From Tautonia sociabilis (GTDB lineage: Bacteria > Planctomycetota > Planctomycetia > Isosphaerales > Isosphaeraceae), in NCBI RefSeq assembly GCF_003977685.1, contig NZ_RYZH01000033.1, positions 1 through 64,000 of the forward strand: a stretch of DNA of 64,000 nucleotides, in the 5' to 3' direction. The notes under the pieces were generated by a model. That model had not been told where the DNA came from and searched no databases. It saw only the letters and a list, made by a program, of their open reading frames with translations. The number at the start of each line of letters is the position of its first letter. Position 1 is the stretch's first letter. Positions 8,389 through 15,742 of the stretch are shown piece by piece. A program made the position numbers and the translations under genes.

Positions 8389-9477
8389 ATGGCTCGACCG
8401 AGCACCCCGAGAGCCTTGATCGTCGACGCCCGCCCCCGAGGCCCCGACGGCCCGATGGCGCGGGTCCCGCTGCTGGGACGGCCGCTCCTGACGCACCTGG
8501 TCGAGTTGGCCTTCCGAGTTGGAGGGGACCCCGTGGTCGTCCACGCTCGGGCCGACGAACACGAGGAACTCGCCCGGTTGCTGGAAGGGACCAGCCATCC
8601 GGCCCCGGTCGTCTTCGCGACCGGGCCGCCTCCCGAGGGGGCGCTGATCCTCCGGGCCGACCGGCTCTATGACCCCGTTCGCCTCCGCCGCGCCGCCCGT
8701 CGCGGCCGAGACGCCGAGGCGGCGGCGATCTGGCGCCTCGACACTCCCCACGGTCTGCTCGGGGCGGAGGCCGAGCTTGTCCGCCGCCGATCGTATCAGC
8801 CAATCGGCCGGTTCTGGTCCGTCGGCCTGGCGGGGCTGCTCGTCCGGCTCCTGGCGCCGACTCGGGTCCGCCCGCATGCGCTGACGATTGGGTCCTTCGC
8901 CCTGATGATCGCCTCCGCCGTCTTGGTCCTCTGGGGGAGGCTGGACGCCCCGGTTCGCTGGGGCACGGCGGCCGCGCTGGCGGCCGCGCTGGTCCTCGAT
9001 GGGGCCGACGGGCGGCTCGCTCGGAAGCAGGGGACCGCCTCGCCGATCGGCCGCTGGCTCGATACGACGCTCGACGAGTCGGGCGAGATGCTCCTGCACG
9101 CGGCGATTGCCTGGGCCGCCTTCTCTCGGAGCGGCTCGGCGGCATGGCTGGCAGCGGGGATGACGTTCGCTATGGGCAAGTATCTGTTCACGATCAGCAA
9201 TGACGAATGGGACCGATCCCTCGGCCTCCGCGACCGCAACTCGGGGCTTGCCCGCGTGCCGCTCGACGCCGAGCCGAGGCTGGCGAGCCCGACCTGGTGG
9301 GGACGCCGGCTGGGGCACGCCGACGTGCGCTGGCACCTCTGGATCGTTGCCGCCGCGGCGGGCCGGCTCGACTGGGCCCTGGCGGTGTATGCGGCCTATT
9401 TCCCGACCCGCGCCCTCGTCGGCGCGATCCGAAAGGTGGGACCGATATGGCGAGGCGCCCCCGCATCTCGGCCCTGA
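8389..9477 (+). CDS. CDP-alcohol phosphatidyltransferase with nucleotidyltransferase-like N-terminal domain
   Basis: 362 residues. The ATG at 8389 follows GGAGG. The C-terminal half is a membrane enzyme of the CDP-alcohol phosphotransferase family: the signature D-G-x2-A-R-x8-G-x3-D-x3-D is complete (D-G-R-L-A-R ... G-R-W-L-D-T-T-L-D). Hydrophobic helices flank it. The N-terminal ~140 residues resemble a sugar-phosphate nucleotidyltransferase fold (V-P-L-L-G-R-P-L-L-T-H-L and a later L-I-L-R-A-D-R-L) but lack the G-x-G-T-R-x6-P-K loop, so they are probably inactive. A similar two-domain layout is known in IPCT/DIPPS enzymes, which make inositol-phosphate diesters. The reaction is likely transfer of a phospho-alcohol from a CDP donor onto a membrane acceptor. 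The last 31 bases overlap the next gene. Confidence 0.83.
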   Translation: MARPSTPRALIVDARPRGPDGPMARVPLLGRPLLTHLVELAFRVGGDPVVVHARADEHEELARLLEGTSHPAPVVFATGPPPEGALILRADRLYDPVRLRRAARRGRDAEAAAIWRLDTPHGLLGAEAELVRRRSYQPIGRFWSVGLAGLLVRLLAPTRVRPHALTIGSFALMIASAVLVLWGRLDAPVRWGTAAALAAALVLDGADGRLARKQGTASPIGRWLDTTLDESGEMLLHAAIAWAAFSRSGSAAWLAAGMTFAMGKYLFTISNDEWDRSLGLRDRNSGLARVPLDAEPRLASPTWWGRRLGHADVRWHLWIVAAAAGRLDWALAVYAAYFPTRALVGAIRKVGPIWRGAPASRP

Positions 9478-10229
9478 TCATCGCCCGGGACGAGGCGAAG
9501 AACCTGCCCGGCTGCCTCGCCTCGCTGGGCTGGGCGGACGAGGTCGTGGTGGTGGTTGACGCCGCCAGCCGCGATCGGACGTATCAGATCGCCCGTCATC
9601 GGGTGGACCGCGTCCTCCTGCGCCCGTTCGACGACTTCGCCTCTCAGCGCAACGCGGCGCTCGACGCCGCCTCCGGAGACTGGGTCTTCGCCATCGACGC
9701 GGACGAGCGCGCCACCCCCGCTCTGGCCGCCCAGGTCCGCGCCGCCGTGGCCGACCGCCGCTCGGGGCACGCCGGCTACCGAGTCCCGATTCGTAGCGAG
9801 ATCCTCGGCCGCCCCTTCGGTTACTCCGGCACCCAGGACGACCGGCCGCTCCGCCTCTTCCGCCGGGGTCGGGGCCGCTGGGTCGGTGCCGTCCATGAGA
9901 CGGTCGCCTTACGCGGAACGATCGGGGACCTCTCCGAGCCGCTCCGGCACCGCACGATCCCGAACATGAACGTTTTTCTGTACAAGTTAAACAAATACAC
10001 GAGCCTGGAGGCGATTGAGTTCGCCCGGCAGGGCCGGCCCGTCCGCCCCTGGGACCTGACCCTCCGTCCGTTCTGGACGTTCGCCAAGCTCTACGTTGCC
10101 AAGCAGGGCTACCGAGACGGCCCGGAAGGCCTGGTCTTCTGCGCCCTTTCCGGCGTCTCGGTCGCGGTGCGGCACTGGAAGCATCGCGAGCTGATCCGCC
10201 GGGCCGAGGCCCGGAGGAGGGCCGCGTGA
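9447..10229 (+). CDS. Family 2 glycosyltransferase, WaaE/KdtX-like
   Basis: 260 residues, starting at an ATG inside the end of the previous gene. The N-terminus reads I-S-A-L-I-I-A-R-D-E-A-K-N-L-P-G-C-L, followed by V-V-V-V-D-A-A-S-R-D-R-T and the acidic motif F-A-I-D-A-D-E-R. The D-D-F-A-S-Q-R-N-A-A-L stretch is characteristic of the WaaE/LgtF branch, which adds a hexose to lipopolysaccharide cores. It ends in a membrane-associating helix. The 31-base overlap with the CDP-alcohol transferase and the GTGA overlap with the next gene indicate translational coupling. The acceptor is probably the same glycolipid that the neighbouring enzymes act on. Confidence 0.9.
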   Translation: MARRPRISALIIARDEAKNLPGCLASLGWADEVVVVVDAASRDRTYQIARHRVDRVLLRPFDDFASQRNAALDAASGDWVFAIDADERATPALAAQVRAAVADRRSGHAGYRVPIRSEILGRPFGYSGTQDDRPLRLFRRGRGRWVGAVHETVALRGTIGDLSEPLRHRTIPNMNVFLYKLNKYTSLEAIEFARQGRPVRPWDLTLRPFWTFAKLYVAKQGYRDGPEGLVFCALSGVSVAVRHWKHRELIRRAEARRRAA

Positions 10230-10957
10230 TCTCGCCGACTCCCCCCCGGTATCGGGACCGGCACGAGGCCGCGGTCGCCTCCCGGTTCGACGCGCTGGCC
10301 CACCGCTTCCGAGACGAGGTCGCTCGCGACGATTTCCGGCTGATGGCCGCCCTCCGCCACCTCGGCCCGGTGGCCGGCCGTCGGGTGCTGGACCTTGGTT
10401 GCGGCAAGGGTCGGTTCGCCGCGAGACTGGCGGAGCGGGGGGCGAGCGTGATCGGGGTCGACGCCTCGGCGGCCATGCTGGGGGTCGCTCGGGGCAGGGG
10501 AGTGGCGGTGGCGAAGGGGTCGGCCCGGCGACTGCCGATCGGGGACGATTGTGTCGACCTAATCCTGTCGATCGAGGTCATCGAGCATATCGCCCCTCCC
10601 GAGCTTCCCGACGCCTTGGCCGAGGCGTTCCGCGTCCTCAGGCCGGGCGGTCGGCTCGTGGTGATCGACAAGAACGCGGCGTCGCTCGACCCCATCCGTC
10701 CGTGGCTGCCGGCGGTGCTGGTCAAGCGGATTGACGAGCGACGGGGGCGATGGATGTACCCCCCCGACTCGAATGCCCGGGAGCGCTGGTTCTGGCCCGG
10801 CCGGGTGCCGAGCTTGCTGCGGTCGGCGGGATTCGTCGATCCGAAGACGGAGCCGATCCCCTGCCCGGTCGAACGGGAGGCGAAGGTCTTCCGGTGGTTC
10901 CCCGCCGCGCGACGGTTCGTGGCGTGGTCGGCCTCGAAACCTGGAGGACCTCGCTGA
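10226..10957 (+). CDS. Class I SAM-dependent methyltransferase
   Basis: 243 residues with a GTG start in a GTGA overlap with the preceding gene. Motif I is textbook: V-L-D-L-G-C-G-K-G-R-F (about residues 54-64), followed by motif II V-I-G-V-D-A-S. The R-R-L-P-I-G-D-D-C-V-D-L-I-L-S-I-E-V-I-E-H stretch and R-V-L-R-P-G-G-R-L-V-V are typical of methyltransferase type 11 enzymes. Given its place between glycosyltransferases and a polysaccharide deacetylase, it probably methylates a sugar or a sugar precursor. Its stop codon shares one base with the next start. Confidence 0.88.
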   Translation: MISPTPPRYRDRHEAAVASRFDALAHRFRDEVARDDFRLMAALRHLGPVAGRRVLDLGCGKGRFAARLAERGASVIGVDASAAMLGVARGRGVAVAKGSARRLPIGDDCVDLILSIEVIEHIAPPELPDALAEAFRVLRPGGRLVVIDKNAASLDPIRPWLPAVLVKRIDERRGRWMYPPDSNARERWFWPGRVPSLLRSAGFVDPKTEPIPCPVEREAKVFRWFPAARRFVAWSASKPGGPR

Positions 10958-12477
10958 TGGAGGCGAACGCCGGCGTGCCGGTCCTGCCCCTGCTGCTCTG
11001 GGGAACTCCCCCGGGGTTGGAGCTGATCCTCCGGCAGGACGGGGTGCCGTTCGAGACGGTGGTCGAACCGCTGCCGATCGTTCTCCAGCGCGGGAAGTTC
11101 GTCCTGGTCGACGCCCGCTCCGGCGTCTCGGCGCACGGGCTGCCGCTGGCGCCGTGCCAGGAGGCGATCGACATCGATCGCTTCCGTCGCGAATGGCCGT
11201 TCGACCCCTTCGCCGCCCTGGTGGACAACCGGGCCTCGCGGTTCGGCTGGCGAGTGGCCGGGGAGGAGCTGACCGAGCGCGTCTCGATCCGGGACAAGGG
11301 GGCAATCCGGCGCCGGTTGCTGGCGCAACTGCGAGCGGAACTCGCTCGCAGGGGAGGCATCTGGGCCCGGATCTCAGCCTTCCCGTACCCCTACCGGGGG
11401 GCCTTCAACCTGCGGCTCGACCTCGACGAGCCGATCCCCGGGGACTATTTCCGATTCGCCGAGGCCCGCCGACCGCTCGACGACTGCACCACCCACTTCG
11501 TCAGCACCGCCGCCTACGGCGACCTTGCGGACGTTCTGGCCGACTTGCGGCGGGTCGACACACAGTCGCACGGGCATTTCCACTTTGTTTACCGAGATCC
11601 TGAGGCCAATCGCCGCAACGTCCAGCGGGCGCACGACCTCCTGGAGGCGAGCGGTTTTGATCCGGTCGGGTTCGCCGCGCCGCAGGGGCGCTGGAACCCG
11701 GGGCTGGACGGCGTGCTGGAATCGCTCGGGTATCGGTATTCGTCCGACTTCGGCCTGGGTTACGACGACCTGCCGTTCTTCCCCTGGTTCGGTGGCCGCT
11801 TCTCGAAGGTCTTGCAAGTGCCCGTGCACCCGATCTGCGAGGGGCTGTTTCTCGACGCTGGCATCGGGGACGGCCGGGAGATCGCGGCGCACCTGGTCCG
11901 GGCGGTTCGGGCCCGGATCGACGTCGGGGAACCGGCGTTCGTTTACGGGCATCCGGAGCGTCGGCTGGCCAGATATCCGGAGGTGGTCGCGGCGCTGGCG
12001 AGCGAGGTCGAGCGCTACGAGTTGCTCTGGCGGACAACCCTGACCGAGTTTGCCGACTGGTGGTTGTGGCGAGGACGGCGTCGCTGGTCGGTTTCGGCGC
12101 GGGGGCCTGGCGTCTTCGAGGTCGCCTTCGAGGAGTGGAGCGATGCCTACCACCCGACCCTGGAGCTTGTCCGGGGCCGGCACGTTGCCAGCTTGCCGGT
12201 GCTTGGCCCGAGGGCGGTGCTCCGGCTCGATGGGCTCTCGTTCGAGGGGCCGAGCCGTCGCGTCGACCTGCCGGCCCCGATCGCCGTACGCCGGCCGTTC
12301 AGCCTGAAGGCGGCCGTGCGAACGGCCCTCGACTGGGAGACGGTCACGCCGCTCGAGGAGCTGGACGCGGGCTCGATCTCCGCGATGCTGAAGAAGCGAC
12401 TCCGCCGCTGGCGGGACCGGCCGGGGAGGGCCCCCGCTCCGGATCACCCCCGGGGCTCCGCCGGCCGATCGGGATGA
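10957..12477 (+). CDS. NodB-like polysaccharide deacetylase family protein
   Basis: 506 residues. The ATG shares one base with the stop of the methyltransferase gene. The first ~140 residues are a separate alpha/beta region of unknown type. The middle shows NodB homology features: L-R-L-D-L-D-E-P in the place of motif 1, D-T-Q-S-H-G-H-F-H-F as the His-containing motif 2, and G-F-A-A-P-Q-G-R-W-N-P-G-L as motif 3. These would bind a metal and remove N- or O-acyl groups from a polysaccharide. The C-terminal ~130 residues are strand-rich and may bind substrate. No signal peptide is seen, so it may act on the lipid-linked glycan at the cytoplasmic face. It closes the five-gene operon. Confidence 0.8.
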   Translation: MEANAGVPVLPLLLWGTPPGLELILRQDGVPFETVVEPLPIVLQRGKFVLVDARSGVSAHGLPLAPCQEAIDIDRFRREWPFDPFAALVDNRASRFGWRVAGEELTERVSIRDKGAIRRRLLAQLRAELARRGGIWARISAFPYPYRGAFNLRLDLDEPIPGDYFRFAEARRPLDDCTTHFVSTAAYGDLADVLADLRRVDTQSHGHFHFVYRDPEANRRNVQRAHDLLEASGFDPVGFAAPQGRWNPGLDGVLESLGYRYSSDFGLGYDDLPFFPWFGGRFSKVLQVPVHPICEGLFLDAGIGDGREIAAHLVRAVRARIDVGEPAFVYGHPERRLARYPEVVAALASEVERYELLWRTTLTEFADWWLWRGRRRWSVSARGPGVFEVAFEEWSDAYHPTLELVRGRHVASLPVLGPRAVLRLDGLSFEGPSRRVDLPAPIAVRRPFSLKAAVRTALDWETVTPLEELDAGSISAMLKKRLRRWRDRPGRAPAPDHPRGSAGRSG

Positions 12478-12701
12478 CCCCCGGCCCGGGTCCGGGGCCC
12501 GGACTGGGCTTCCCCGGCCTGCCGGGTTCTGTTATGAAGGCGACCCGCGGGGCGAATCGCGCCGCGACGGGAGGGCCCGACGGTCGGGCCCGCCGAGCCG
12601 ACGTCGGGAGCCTGAACCCGCCCGGTCCCGGGGCGTCGGCCGACGCCGACCGGGCACGAAGGCCGATCGGGCCCCCGCTCCCAGGGATGGGAGGCTCCAC
12701 C

Positions 12702-15599
12702 ATGGCCCGGCGGACGACCCGCTCGACGAGCGGGGATCGGGACGATCGGGGTCGTTTCCCAAGGATGGGGAGCGCGGGCATGTCCCTGAGGATGTCTCTT
12801 TGCGCGGCGATCTCCCTGGGCCTGACGATCGGCGCGCACTTCGTCGCCGGCCAGGCCGCCCAGGAGGTGCCGGCCGACGCCCCGGGGCCGCCGAGGGTCG
12901 CCTCCCCGGGCTCGAAGACCCCCAAGGGCTCCGCCCCGGGAGGGGACGGCTCCTCTTCGCCTTCACTGGCGGGGAACCCGGTTCCCAAGGGGCCGCCCTC
13001 GATGTCGATTCCGTCTCGTCCACCTCGGGATGAGGACTCGGGGACGGCCGCTGTCCCCTCGAGCGACCCCCTGCCTGCTCCTCCGCTCGTCGCTCCGTCT
13101 CGAGCTTCCGACCTGGTCGACCTTCCCAACCTGCCGACGGGAGATGGCCCCCCCGCCGTCGCCGGCCCGGGGGACGGTGGCTCCCCGCCGCCGACCGGCC
13201 TCGGCGATGCCCCGCCCGCGCTCTCATTGGCTCCTCCCCTCGGACGTGATGATCCATCGTCCGTCGATCCCCCCTCCCTGCCGGGAGGCCCCCCCTCGGT
13301 CCCAACGGTGATGGTGGCCGAGTCCGGGGCAGGCGACGACGGTGGGTACGCCGACTCTCCCAATCCGCCAGGCACCTCCCCGGACTCCGGTCTGGAGCCC
13401 GTCCCCGGGATGCCTGCGCCCGAGGGCTCCGCCTTGGCCGGGCTCGGCGCGAAGGGCGGCGAGGGGTCGGCTGTCTGGCCGGGAGCTCCCCCCGCCCCCC
13501 CGGCGTCCGGCGCGATGCCCGATGATCCCGCGGGGGATCCTCGGATCTCCGAACTGACCCTCCCCGAGGACGAGGGAGATCCGCTCGGAGGGATCACCCC
13601 CCCGTTCCCCTCGCCCATGGACGAGGACCTCGGACCTCCGGGCGTCCCAGGCACCGCGCCGATCGGAGGCGATCCGGTCTTCGCGGCCGAGTCGGGCGCG
13701 ATCCCTCCCGAGGCGATCGGAGACGATCCTGCTCCGGTCGTTGACGCGGCGAACCTGGGGACGTCCTCCCCGTACAACGAGGCCGACGTCGCGACCGATC
13801 CCGGTTCCGGGGCCCTGGACGGCTCGCCGTCGGAGCCGATCTTCGCCTCGGAGCCGCCGGCCGCCACTCCCCCGACCGCTCCGGCCGTTGCCTCCGAGCC
13901 GAATTCCCTCGAGCCCGAGCCAGCCGCCAATCCCATGCCCCCGGCCGTATCGAGCAGCCGGCCGAGAATGGCGCTGCCGACGCCAGTGCCGCTGACCCCC
14001 GAGTTCTCGGCCGCGGGTGGGCCCGCCGCCGACCCCCGGCTCCAGACCTCCGCCGCCCCGCCAGCCGGCGAGGCGACGATGGCCGACAGCCTGGCGGACC
14101 GACTCCCCGAAGGCCCTCGGGTCGTCGGCCTGAGCCTCGACGTCAGCCAGCCGCCGACCTCGAATATCAACTTGCCGATGGATGTTGTCATCACCCTCCG
14201 CAACGAGGGCCGAGACGACGCCTTCGACGTGCTCGTCCGCCTACCGCTGCCCGACGGGCTGGAATACGTCGAATCCTCTCCCCCGCCCGACGAGCAGGCC
14301 CCCGACGGCTCGTCGCTCTCCTGGCGGTGGGCATCGCTGCCGGCCGGCGAGTCCCGAGTGATCGAGCTGACCACCACGCCCCGCAAGGCGGTGCCCATGG
14401 ACATCGTCCCGCGGATCACCTCGGTCATGGCGGCCAAGTCGCGCACGGCGGTGCAGGAGCCGAAGCTGAAGATCGACCTCGTCGGCCCCAACGGCGAGGT
14501 GCTCAAGGGGAGCCAGTTCGACTTCCAGGTCACGGTGAGCAACCGGGGCAACGGGCCGGCCCGGAACGTCAACCTCCAGGCCAACCTCACCGGAGGGCTC
14601 CAGGGCTACGACCTGGACGGCCGCCTGGTCGATGACCGCACGTTCGAGATGGCCATCGGCACCCTGGAGCCGAACGACGTCTACGGGCCGATCCCGCTGA
14701 GCGTCCTGGCCGCCGGCGCCGGCGAGCAACTTTGCACGATCCGGGCCACCAGCCCTGATGTCGTGCCGGACACGCCGGCCGAGGAGAAGAAGGTCAACAT
14801 CGTGATGCCCGACCTCCTGCTCACCGTCGTCGGCCCCGACAGCCGGCCGGTTGGCTCGGTGGCCGAATACGTCATCACGATCACCAACCAGGGAACCGCG
14901 GCGGCCACCGACGTCATCGTCGGCTTCTTCGCCCCCGAGAGCGGCACCCCCGACGTCCCCCGCGACGCGGATTACAAACAGGACCCCGCGTCCCGGCACC
15001 ACAAGATCTACTGGCACCTCCCCCGATTGGACAAGGGGGAGACCCGGGAGTTCCGCGTCCCGATCCGCTTGGACCGCATCGCCCTGTATCCTGTCCAGGT
15101 CGCCGCCCATTCGCAGGGGTTCACCAGCGAGCAGGACACCCGGCGCGGTTCGAAGCAGACCGACGTGGTCGGCATCCCGGATGTGCAAATCGTGTCCGTC
15201 ACGCGCAAGGATCCGGTCATCGACTTCGGCGACACAACCGACTTTGAGATCCGCATCCGCAACGGCGGCTCGAAGGAAGCGACCAACGTTTACGTCGACT
15301 TCTACACCAACGAATGGATCGCCGTCGAGCGTACCGACCCTCCCGACGCCAAGTACGACGGCAACAACCCCACCCACCACGGCTTCCCGCCCATCGACCG
15401 TCTCGCCCCCGGAGCCGAACGCACGTTCGTCGTCACGGTGAAGGCCGTCAAGTCTCCCCCCGCCGGTCGGGCGGTCGCGAATTTCGACGTGAAGATCTTC
15501 TGGGACGGCCTCGACCAGGCCACCCCCGTCAGCTCGAACAACTACGTCTGGATCGCCGAGGGGCAGATCGCCCGCACTCCGGGAGGCAGCCCGAGGTGA
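12702..15599 (+). CDS. Large secreted protein: Pro/Ser-rich region plus four DUF11/CARDB-like repeats
   Basis: 965 residues. The ATG at 12702 has GGGAGG 9-14 bases upstream; an inner ATG at 12780 is the alternative. Residues 27-45 form a signal-peptide-like helix ending before G-Q-A-A-Q-E-V. Residues ~47-460 are a very low-complexity Pro/Gly/Ser/Asp stretch, likely an extended stalk. Four immunoglobulin-like beta units follow at about 473-573, 587-700, 700-823 and 825-963. Each carries the DUF11 hallmark of a strand followed by 'N-x-G-x-x-x-A-x-(D/N)-V' (N-E-G-R-D-D-A-F-D-V, N-R-G-N-G-P-A-R-N-V, N-Q-G-T-A-A-A-T-D-V, N-G-G-S-K-E-A-T-N-V). Proteins of this build are typical cell-surface or cell-wall components of planctomycetes. 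No anchor is visible at the C-terminus. Confidence 0.85.
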   Translation: MARRTTRSTSGDRDDRGRFPRMGSAGMSLRMSLCAAISLGLTIGAHFVAGQAAQEVPADAPGPPRVASPGSKTPKGSAPGGDGSSSPSLAGNPVPKGPPSMSIPSRPPRDEDSGTAAVPSSDPLPAPPLVAPSRASDLVDLPNLPTGDGPPAVAGPGDGGSPPPTGLGDAPPALSLAPPLGRDDPSSVDPPSLPGGPPSVPTVMVAESGAGDDGGYADSPNPPGTSPDSGLEPVPGMPAPEGSALAGLGAKGGEGSAVWPGAPPAPPASGAMPDDPAGDPRISELTLPEDEGDPLGGITPPFPSPMDEDLGPPGVPGTAPIGGDPVFAAESGAIPPEAIGDDPAPVVDAANLGTSSPYNEADVATDPGSGALDGSPSEPIFASEPPAATPPTAPAVASEPNSLEPEPAANPMPPAVSSSRPRMALPTPVPLTPEFSAAGGPAADPRLQTSAAPPAGEATMADSLADRLPEGPRVVGLSLDVSQPPTSNINLPMDVVITLRNEGRDDAFDVLVRLPLPDGLEYVESSPPPDEQAPDGSSLSWRWASLPAGESRVIELTTTPRKAVPMDIVPRITSVMAAKSRTAVQEPKLKIDLVGPNGEVLKGSQFDFQVTVSNRGNGPARNVNLQANLTGGLQGYDLDGRLVDDRTFEMAIGTLEPNDVYGPIPLSVLAAGAGEQLCTIRATSPDVVPDTPAEEKKVNIVMPDLLLTVVGPDSRPVGSVAEYVITITNQGTAAATDVIVGFFAPESGTPDVPRDADYKQDPASRHHKIYWHLPRLDKGETREFRVPIRLDRIALYPVQVAAHSQGFTSEQDTRRGSKQTDVVGIPDVQIVSVTRKDPVIDFGDTTDFEIRIRNGGSKEATNVYVDFYTNEWIAVERTDPPDAKYDGNNPTHHGFPPIDRLAPGAERTFVVTVKAVKSPPAGRAVANFDVKIFWDGLDQATPVSSNNYVWIAEGQIARTPGGSPR

Positions 15600-15662
15600 T
15601 CGCGACGACCGTCGCATCCCCTCGCCCGCCCGACCTCGGGGGGAGGGCGAGCGGGCTCCCGG

Positions 15663-15674
15663 CGATACAATAGG
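15663..15674 (+). promoter_or_regulatory. -10-like element CGATACAATAGG before the DUF255 gene
   Basis: Identical 12-base word to 4439-4450, with TACAAT at 15666-15671, 69 bases before the ATG at 15743. No recognisable -35 hexamer precedes it at 16-18 bases, so promoter status rests on the -10 match and the exact repetition. Confidence 0.4.
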
Positions 15675-15742
15675 TTCCTCGGGCGACTCCCGGGCGGTCA
15701 CTCCCCCGGGTCGCCACGCCACCGCCTCCCGAGGACCTCGCC

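Noticed and set aside
9478-11328. 616-residue antisense open frame under the glycan operon
   Set aside because: Arg/Ser/Pro-rich composition with no motif; the plus-strand genes there have clear catalytic signatures and overlapping starts.
12344-14590. 748-residue antisense open frame under the DUF11-repeat protein
   Set aside because: It mirrors the Pro/Ser/Gly low-complexity stalk of the plus-strand gene and has no recognisable fold.
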